The position numbers and the translations under genes were made by a program. A stretch of 10,274 bases of DNA from Oscillospiraceae bacterium (GTDB lineage: Bacteria > Bacillota > Clostridia > Oscillospirales > Oscillospiraceae): positions 1-10,274 of the forward strand of contig JAFSFK010000194.1 of the NCBI GenBank assembly GCA_017435245.1, written 5' to 3'. Of this stretch, positions 4,985-10,274 are shown piece after piece. The notes beneath the pieces are model-generated. The model had not been told where the DNA came from and made no database searches. It saw nothing but the letters and a program-made list of their open reading frames with translations. Every line of letters begins with the position of its first letter. The first letter of the stretch is position 1.

Positions 4985-7045
4985 ATGTGTATTGCTTTGA
5001 AGTATGGTATTTGGAATGTATCGCAGCCGGGGATGGAGGCAGTCAATGCCTTGGTCCGGGGCGGCTATGCGCCGCTGGCTGCAATGGTGCTGGCATCAAG
5101 AGGTATGAATGATCCAAAGCAGGCAGATGCATACTTGGATTGCAGCGCCGCACTGATCGACCCCTTCCGGATGACGGATATGGATCTGGCCGCCAAGCGG
5201 GTACGTTTGGCAATGGAACGGGGAGAGAAAATTGCCGTTTTCGGTGATTATGATGTGGATGGTATTACCGCCACCTGCCTGCTGACGGACTTTCTGCGCC
5301 GCCGGGGCGCACCCTGTGTGCCCTACATCCCCGGACGTCTGGAGGAAGGCTATGGTCTGAACCCCATCGCCATCCATCAGCTGAAGGCGGAAAATGTCAG
5401 CCTCATCATCACTGTGGACTGCGGCATCACAGCGCTGGAGGAAGCCCAGCTGTGTAAAAATTTGGGCATTGATCTGGTGATCACCGATCATCACGAGTGC
5501 AAGGCCCAGCTGCCGGAGGCAGTGGCTGTGGTGGATCCCCACCGCCGGGATGGGGGATATCCCCACAAGGATCTTTCCGGTGTGGGTGTGGCATTTAAGC
5601 TGGCAGCGGCTCTTTGTGGCAACCAGGAGGCAGTCTTAAGCGAATATGCGGATATGGTCTGTTTGGGTACGGTGGCGGATGTAATGCCCCTGCACGGGGA
5701 AAACCGGGTGTTTGTATCCAAGGGACTGGAATCCCTGCGCAATACCAAGCGTCCCGGTCTTGTGGCTTTGATGCAGCAAAGCGGCTGTGATGCCGCAACG
5801 CTGAACGCTTCCTCTGTGGGATATATGCTGGCGCCCCGGATCAACGCTGCCGGCCGTATGGGTCAAATCGACCTGGCAGTAGAGCTGTTTCTGACCAGTG
5901 ATCCCGCCCGGGGCGAGGAGCTTGCCAAGGGCCTTTGCGATCTGAACCGTCAGCGCCAGAGTGTGGAGGCAGAGATCTACGACCAGGCTATGCAGATGCT
6001 GCCGGAGGATGGGATCCCCGAGGCCATCGTCCTTGCCGACGAGACCTGGCACCAGGGCGTTGTGGGCATCGTTGCCAGCCGCATTGCCGAGGAATACTGC
6101 TGCCCCACTTTTTTGATCTGTCTGGACGGGGAACACGGCAAAGCCAGCTCCCGCAGCTACGGCGGCTTTAATCTGTTTTCTTCCCTGTCTCAGCTGTCCG
6201 ACCTGCTGGAAAGCTATGGTGGGCACGAACTGGCAGCGGGCTTTACCATCAATCGCAGCCAGATCCCGGCTTTTCGTCAGGCAATCTGTGCTCTGGCCCG
6301 GGAGTACTATTGCGATGACCGTCCCAGAACCGTGCTGGAGGCGGACTGTGTGATCACCCCGGAGCTGCTGACCTTGCATAACATTGCTTCCCTGAACACC
6401 CTGGAACCCTGCGGCAACGGCTGTCCCAAGCCGGTGCTGGTGATGGAAAATCTTCAGGTGGAGCGGATCAGCCAGGTGGGCGGCGGACGGCATATGCGGC
6501 TGCGGCTGACCGCAGGACGCTATGGTTTCAATGCCATTTATTTCTCCGCTAACCCGGAGTCTGCCTCTATTTGCCAGGGTGATCTGGTGGATGTGGCATT
6601 TGTCCCCCAGATCAATGAATTCCGGGGAGAGCAGACAGTGCAGATGAATATTACGGATATCCGGCCTTCCTGTAAGGCGGAATGCTCGGAAAACACTGCC
6701 GGCTACCGGCAGCTGTGCCGGGGTGAGCTGACGGCAGAGCTTGCCGGGCAGCTGCTGCCGGACCGGGCAATGCTGGCAATGGTATGGCGCTATCTGGCAG
6801 CCTCCGGCAGTGATACGGTCCGGGAGAGTCCTATGTGCCTATGCCGGAAGATCGTCCGCTGGTCGGGGTTCCCTCTGGAGCTGGGACAGCTGCTGACCTG
6901 CCTGGACATTTTTGCCGATGTGGAGCTGATCACCATTCAGCGCCTTCATAAATACATACAGATCCGGCTGACCCAACGCAGTGGGAAGGCAGACCTGACC
7001 CAAAGCCGGACGATGCAGCGGTTAATGGCTGCGAAAGAGAGTTGA
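4985..7045 (+). CDS. recJ: Single-strand-specific 5'-3' DNA exonuclease RecJ
   Basis: This 686-residue cytoplasmic nuclease degrades single-stranded DNA 5' to 3' in recombination, mismatch and base-excision repair. The DHH phosphoesterase motifs are in order: DYDVDG (88-93), VDCG, the DHH triad (168-170) and VDPH (183-186). These supply the two-metal active site. The DHHA1 part contains ASRIAEE and the GGH motif (412-414), and an OB-fold region follows (about 460-560). A C-terminal tail of about 120 residues beyond the OB fold makes it longer than E. coli RecJ (577) but shorter than B. subtilis RecJ (786). ATG 4985 is the first in-frame start after an in-frame stop at 4964. TTG 4997 is an alternative. 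Two out-of-frame ATGs (4972, 4981) precede it. The relA start follows four bases after the recJ stop. Confidence 0.95.
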   Translation: MCIALKYGIWNVSQPGMEAVNALVRGGYAPLAAMVLASRGMNDPKQADAYLDCSAALIDPFRMTDMDLAAKRVRLAMERGEKIAVFGDYDVDGITATCLLTDFLRRRGAPCVPYIPGRLEEGYGLNPIAIHQLKAENVSLIITVDCGITALEEAQLCKNLGIDLVITDHHECKAQLPEAVAVVDPHRRDGGYPHKDLSGVGVAFKLAAALCGNQEAVLSEYADMVCLGTVADVMPLHGENRVFVSKGLESLRNTKRPGLVALMQQSGCDAATLNASSVGYMLAPRINAAGRMGQIDLAVELFLTSDPARGEELAKGLCDLNRQRQSVEAEIYDQAMQMLPEDGIPEAIVLADETWHQGVVGIVASRIAEEYCCPTFLICLDGEHGKASSRSYGGFNLFSSLSQLSDLLESYGGHELAAGFTINRSQIPAFRQAICALAREYYCDDRPRTVLEADCVITPELLTLHNIASLNTLEPCGNGCPKPVLVMENLQVERISQVGGGRHMRLRLTAGRYGFNAIYFSANPESASICQGDLVDVAFVPQINEFRGEQTVQMNITDIRPSCKAECSENTAGYRQLCRGELTAELAGQLLPDRAMLAMVWRYLAASGSDTVRESPMCLCRKIVRWSGFPLELGQLLTCLDIFADVELITIQRLHKYIQIRLTQRSGKADLTQSRTMQRLMAAKES

Positions 7046-7049
7046 TTTT

Positions 7050-9242
7050 ATGGAAAGTTTTGCTGAACACTATGAAGCGATGAGCCGTACCATACTGGAA
7101 TGTATGCCCGGTGTGGATATGGAGCTGATCGACCGTGCGGTAGCGTATGCTACGGATAAGCATAAGGATCAGAAGCGTAAGGACGGATCTCCCTACATCA
7201 TCCATCCCCTGGCGGTGGCAAAGATCGTGGCGGAGATGGGTCTGGATGCGGATGCTATTTTAGGCGCACTGCTCCACGACTGCATTGAGGATACCGATGC
7301 CTCCCACGACGATATCGAAAAGAAATTCGGTGCATCCGTTGCCGAGCTGGTGGAGGGCGTTACCAAGCTGACCCGTGCCAATTTCTCCTCTTCTGAGGAG
7401 CAGCAGATGGAGAATCTGCGCAAAATGTTCATGGCTATGTCCAAGGACATCCGGGTGGTGCTTATTAAAATCGCTGACCGGCTGCACAATATGCGCACTA
7501 TGCAGTACCAGAGTCCTGCCAAGCAGATCATCAAGTGCCGGGAGACTATGGATATTTACGCTCCTCTTGCTCACCGCCTTGGTATGCAGAAGATCAAGTG
7601 GGAGCTGGAGGATATTGCCCTGCGCTACCTGGATCCGGATGGCTACGAGGGCATTATGACCTATCTGAATGCCCACAAGGAGCAGGACGAGGCATTTATG
7701 CGCACCATCCAGGATAAGATCACCGGACGTTTGCTGGATATGGGCATCCACGCTTCTACTTACGGACGTATCAAGCACGTCTACTCCATTTACCGGAAAA
7801 TGCAGGCACAGGATAAGACCATCGGTGAGGTATACGATATTTATGCCTTCCGTGTGATCGTGGATTCCATTCCTGATTGCTATAATGTGCTGGGTCACAT
7901 CCACGACCTTTTTAATCTGGTGCCGGGACGGTTTAAAGACTATATCTCCACCCCCAAGCCCAATATGTATCAGAGCTTGCACACCACCGTCATCGGCTCT
8001 CAGGGTATTCCCTTTGAGGTGCAGATCCGTACCTGGCAGATGCACGAAACTGCCGAATACGGTATCGCTGCCCACTGGAAGTATAAGCAGGGCACCGGTG
8101 ACGGCTCGGAAAAGGACTTTGAGTGGGTCCGCCGTCTGCTGGAGAGCCAGCAGGATACGGATGCGGAAGATTATGTAAACTCCCTCAAGATCGATATGTT
8201 TGACGACGAGGTCTTTGTCTTTACGCCCAAGGGCAAGATCGTTAGTTTGCCCGCCGGTTCCACACCTATTGATTTTGCATACGCCATCCACTCCGGTGTG
8301 GGTAATTCTCTGACAGGTGCCAAGGTCAATAACCGCATCTGCAACATTGATACCCCCCTGGAAAACGGCGATATCGTGGAGATCATCACCGCCAAGAATG
8401 CCAAGGGTCCCAGCCGTGACTGGCTGAACATCTGTAAGTCTAACCAGGCCCGAACCAAGATCAAGCAGTGGTTCAAGAAAGAGCGCCGGGATGAGAATGT
8501 GGCCTACGGCCGCAGTTCCTTCGAAGCAGAGATGCGCCGGGTAGGCCTGCCTCTGAGCATTACCATCGACCCTGAGGTCAGCCCGCAGCTGCTGAAAAAG
8601 CTGGCCTTCGGTTCTTGGGAGGATATGTACGCCGCCATCGGCTACGGCGGTCTGACGGCGCTGAAGGCGGTGGGCCGGATCCGGGACGATATCAACCGTG
8701 CTATGAAGGTCCAGGCATCGGAAAAGGCCCAGCTGAATCCTCTGCGCACCACACCGGAGAGTGAGATGCTGAAGCGTAACCGCCACGCCATCAACGGTGT
8801 CATCGTGGAAGATATCGATTCTTGTATGATCAAGTTTGCCAAGTGCTGTACGCCCGTTCCCGGGGATAACATCGTTGGCTTTATCACCAAGGGCTTTGGT
8901 GTCAGTGTCCACCGGATGGACTGCCCCAATGCTGCCAACCGTAATGAGCCTGTCCAGGCTGCCCGGTGGGTGCGGGTGCGCTGGGCGCACGCTGACGATC
9001 AGCCCTTTGAGACCACCCTGGAACTGGATTGCCTGACCCGTGACGGTCTGCTTCTGGATCTGGCTACCGCTATGACCACCGCAAGATGCAGAGTCCGGGA
9101 GCTGTACGGCAAGGATCTGCCCGGCGGTCACAGTGTGTTTACTGTCCGGTTTGAGGTAAAGAATGTGGAGGAGCTGGAATCCATCCGCACCAAGCTTTTG
9201 AACATCCGGGATGTCATCGGCTCCCGTAGAGGACAAAACTAA
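7050..9242 (+). CDS. relA: Bifunctional (p)ppGpp synthetase/hydrolase Rel
   Basis: This 730-residue Rel enzyme makes (p)ppGpp from ATP and GDP/GTP on amino acid starvation and hydrolyses it otherwise, setting the stringent response at the ribosome. The hydrolase domain is intact: H52, H76-D77, E80-D81 and D143 form the HD metal site, so it is a long bifunctional Rel and not a synthetase-only RelA. The synthetase domain has YSIYRKM (245-251), YDIYAFR (262-268), RFKDYI (294-299) with YQSLH (307-311), and E323 in EVQIR. Then come TGS (about 388-450, from VFVFTPKG), a conserved Cys region with KCCTPVPGD (about 590-625), and a C-terminal ACT domain (about 648-728). ATG 7050 is preceded by GAGAG inside the end of recJ. 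Length is standard for Firmicutes Rel. Confidence 0.96.
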   Translation: MESFAEHYEAMSRTILECMPGVDMELIDRAVAYATDKHKDQKRKDGSPYIIHPLAVAKIVAEMGLDADAILGALLHDCIEDTDASHDDIEKKFGASVAELVEGVTKLTRANFSSSEEQQMENLRKMFMAMSKDIRVVLIKIADRLHNMRTMQYQSPAKQIIKCRETMDIYAPLAHRLGMQKIKWELEDIALRYLDPDGYEGIMTYLNAHKEQDEAFMRTIQDKITGRLLDMGIHASTYGRIKHVYSIYRKMQAQDKTIGEVYDIYAFRVIVDSIPDCYNVLGHIHDLFNLVPGRFKDYISTPKPNMYQSLHTTVIGSQGIPFEVQIRTWQMHETAEYGIAAHWKYKQGTGDGSEKDFEWVRRLLESQQDTDAEDYVNSLKIDMFDDEVFVFTPKGKIVSLPAGSTPIDFAYAIHSGVGNSLTGAKVNNRICNIDTPLENGDIVEIITAKNAKGPSRDWLNICKSNQARTKIKQWFKKERRDENVAYGRSSFEAEMRRVGLPLSITIDPEVSPQLLKKLAFGSWEDMYAAIGYGGLTALKAVGRIRDDINRAMKVQASEKAQLNPLRTTPESEMLKRNRHAINGVIVEDIDSCMIKFAKCCTPVPGDNIVGFITKGFGVSVHRMDCPNAANRNEPVQAARWVRVRWAHADDQPFETTLELDCLTRDGLLLDLATAMTTARCRVRELYGKDLPGGHSVFTVRFEVKNVEELESIRTKLLNIRDVIGSRRGQN

Positions 9243-9243
9243 A

Positions 9244-9271
9244 GAGTGAAGAGTTTAGAGTGAAAAGTGGA
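9244..9271 (+). repeat. Four degenerate 7-bp tandem units, GAGTGAA type
   Basis: Immediately after the relA stop: GAGTGAA, GAGTTTA, GAGTGAA, AAGTGGA, four units in exact 7-bp register. They are followed by an imperfect palindrome centred on GATATC (GTGGAGAT/ATCTTCAC). The period matches the heptamer arrays at 2-29 and 85-112 but the unit sequence differs. No intrinsic terminator is seen in 9243-9321, so relA and dtd may be co-transcribed. Confidence 0.7.
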
Positions 9272-9321
9272 GATATCTTCACGCTTCAGACACAGTTTCT
9301 TGTTTTTAGTGAGGTTTCATT

Positions 9322-9786
9322 ATGCGTGCAGTTTTGACAAGAGTAAAGTCCGCTTCCGTTACCATTGACGGAGAAGTGGTGGGCAAGATCGGTCAGGGCT
9401 TTCTGATCCTTTTGGGTGTTGGCCCGGAGGATACGCAGAAGGAGTGCCGCTATCTTGCGGAGAAGGCATTGAGCCTGCGGGTCTTCGAGGATGAAAACGG
9501 CAAGATGAATCTGGGCCTATCTGATGTGGGCGGCCAGGTGCTGGTGGTAAGCCAGTTTACCCTGTACGGCAATTGCCGCAAGGGCCGCCGCCCCAGTTTT
9601 ACCGATGCTGCCCCGCCGGAGCTGGGCAATGAACTGTACGAAGCCTTTTTGGAGGAATGTGCCGCCCTGGGCTATCCGCCCCAGCACGGCCGGTTTGGCG
9701 CAGATATGAAGGTGGAGTCCGTCAACGACGGGCCTGTGACTTTGTGGCTGGACACCCAGCAGCTGATGGAAGAACCCCGGAGGTAA
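9322..9786 (+). CDS. dtd: D-aminoacyl-tRNA deacylase
   Basis: This 154-residue protein is full length for Dtd, a homodimeric cytoplasmic proofreading enzyme that removes D-amino acids (and glycine) mischarged on tRNA. The N-terminus MRAVLTRVKSASVTIDG is canonical. The SQFTLYG motif (77-83) forms part of the active-site pocket, and the Gly-cisPro motif, here GP at 137-138 in NDGPVT, is the chirality-reading element. ATG 9322 has GTGAGG (9309-9314) seven bases upstream. It lies 79 bases after relA and is tightly coupled to the next gene, whose ribosome site lies in the last codons of dtd. The recJ-relA-dtd order matches the B. subtilis chromosome apart from apt. Confidence 0.96.
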   Translation: MRAVLTRVKSASVTIDGEVVGKIGQGFLILLGVGPEDTQKECRYLAEKALSLRVFEDENGKMNLGLSDVGGQVLVVSQFTLYGNCRKGRRPSFTDAAPPELGNELYEAFLEECAALGYPPQHGRFGADMKVESVNDGPVTLWLDTQQLMEEPRR

Positions 9787-9789
9787 CCT

Positions 9790-10274
9790 ATGCCTATGAT
9801 CCACACCCTGCCCCTGGGGGATTATCAAACCAACTGCTATGTGGTTTACGCCCCGGGCAGTAGCACCTGCGCTGTCATCGACCCGGGCTATTTCCCGGAA
9901 AAAGTCCTTGCTTTCCTGCAAAGCAAGGAGCTTTCCCTGGATGCCATTTTGCTGACCCACGGACATTTTGACCACGTGGGAGCGGTGGAAGCGCTGGTGA
10001 AAGCCACCGGCTGCAGCCTTTGGATGCACCAGCGGGACTATACCCAGTTCAAAAATTCTCAGAACGACTTCCTTTACCCCATTCACGATTGCGATTTCTG
10101 TGATGTGAACCTCTGCGAGGAGGATGAGATCATCCACGCAGGCGGTTTGACCTTTACGGTTATGGAGACGCCCGGCCACACCTGGGGTTCGGTTTGCTAT
10201 CTGTGCGAGAATGCGCTTTTTTCCGGCGACACATTGTTCGCCGGTTCTTGCGGACGCACTGACCTGCCCGGCGG
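9790..10274 (+). CDS. Metallo-beta-lactamase-fold hydrolase, glyoxalase II-like (3' end outside window)
   Basis: The frame is open from ATG 9790 to the window end, 161 codons without a stop. GGAGG at 9779-9783, within the last dtd codons, is six bases upstream, and only three bases separate the two genes. The metal-binding motif THGHFDH (56-62, H57, H59, D61, H62) is complete. PGHTWGS supplies H130, and FSGDTLF supplies the bridging D147, so both zinc sites are present as far as the window reaches. The start, LPLGDYQTNCYVV, and GSCGRTDLPGG at the end of the window are typical of the small YcbL/YqgX group of glyoxalase II-like hydrolases, usually about 200-210 residues. The substrate is probably a thioester such as a glutathione or bacillithiol-type conjugate, but is unproven. 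A downstream hemZ is common in Clostridia and could lie just outside. Confidence 0.92.
   Translation, partial: MPMIHTLPLGDYQTNCYVVYAPGSSTCAVIDPGYFPEKVLAFLQSKELSLDAILLTHGHFDHVGAVEALVKATGCSLWMHQRDYTQFKNSQNDFLYPIHDCDFCDVNLCEEDEIIHAGGLTFTVMETPGHTWGSVCYLCENALFSGDTLFAGSCGRTDLPG

Noticed and set aside
5636..6493. Antisense open frame over recJ
   Set aside because: Shadow of RecJ, whose DHH and DHHA1 motifs lie across this span.
7260..9236. Long antisense open frame over relA
   Set aside because: The relA strand has complete domain motifs; the opposite frame is open only because of its codon bias and has no ribosome site or recognisable domain.
9243..9321. Terminator or promoter between relA and dtd
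   Set aside because: The GATATC-centred palindrome is weak and not followed by a T-run. No -35/-10 pair of useful quality was found, so neither was annotated.

Overview
The window reads as chromosomal DNA from a Clostridia-type Firmicute, most likely a gut Oscillospiraceae relative. This is an inference from three things: Noc/ParB and Rel protein types, the recJ-relA-dtd gene order known from Firmicutes, and GC-balanced genes separated by AT-rich, repeat-laden gaps with AGGAGG-type ribosome sites. No rRNA, tRNA, CRISPR array or intact insertion sequence is visible.

Left part (1-2219): a heptamer-based repeat element, then a Noc-like ParB protein, then a family 2 glycosyltransferase with its own strong promoter, ending in a long hairpin that starts inside the stop codon. 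Middle gap (2177-3162): nearly 1 kb without an intact gene. It is not empty. It holds two copies of a modular repeat, a minus-strand hairpin with a T-run, a perfect 19-bp dyad, a minus-strand reading frame with a good promoter and ribosome site but a stop at codon 4, an operator-like dyad, and a plus-strand promoter that runs straight into an intrinsic terminator. It looks like a decayed accessory locus.

Right of the gap, an APC-family amino acid permease is read on the minus strand with a clear promoter and terminator. It is divergent from the last block, and the 430-bp divergent spacer is largely filled by a composite of the same repeat modules. The final block (4934-10274) is a plus-strand housekeeping cluster: RecJ exonuclease, bifunctional (p)ppGpp synthetase/hydrolase, D-aminoacyl-tRNA deacylase, and a metallo-beta-lactamase-fold hydrolase cut by the window end. 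The four genes are tightly spaced and probably co-transcribed from the promoter before recJ, with a possible break in the 79-bp repeat-bearing gap after relA. They cover DNA repair, stringent response and translation quality control.

The coding genes belong to known families. The least explained material is the modular intergenic repeat system: a border of about 18 bp recurring at least seven times, combined with different hairpin cores. One core shows compensatory base changes between its two copies. The broken locus at 2321-3006 is the other stretch worth attention.
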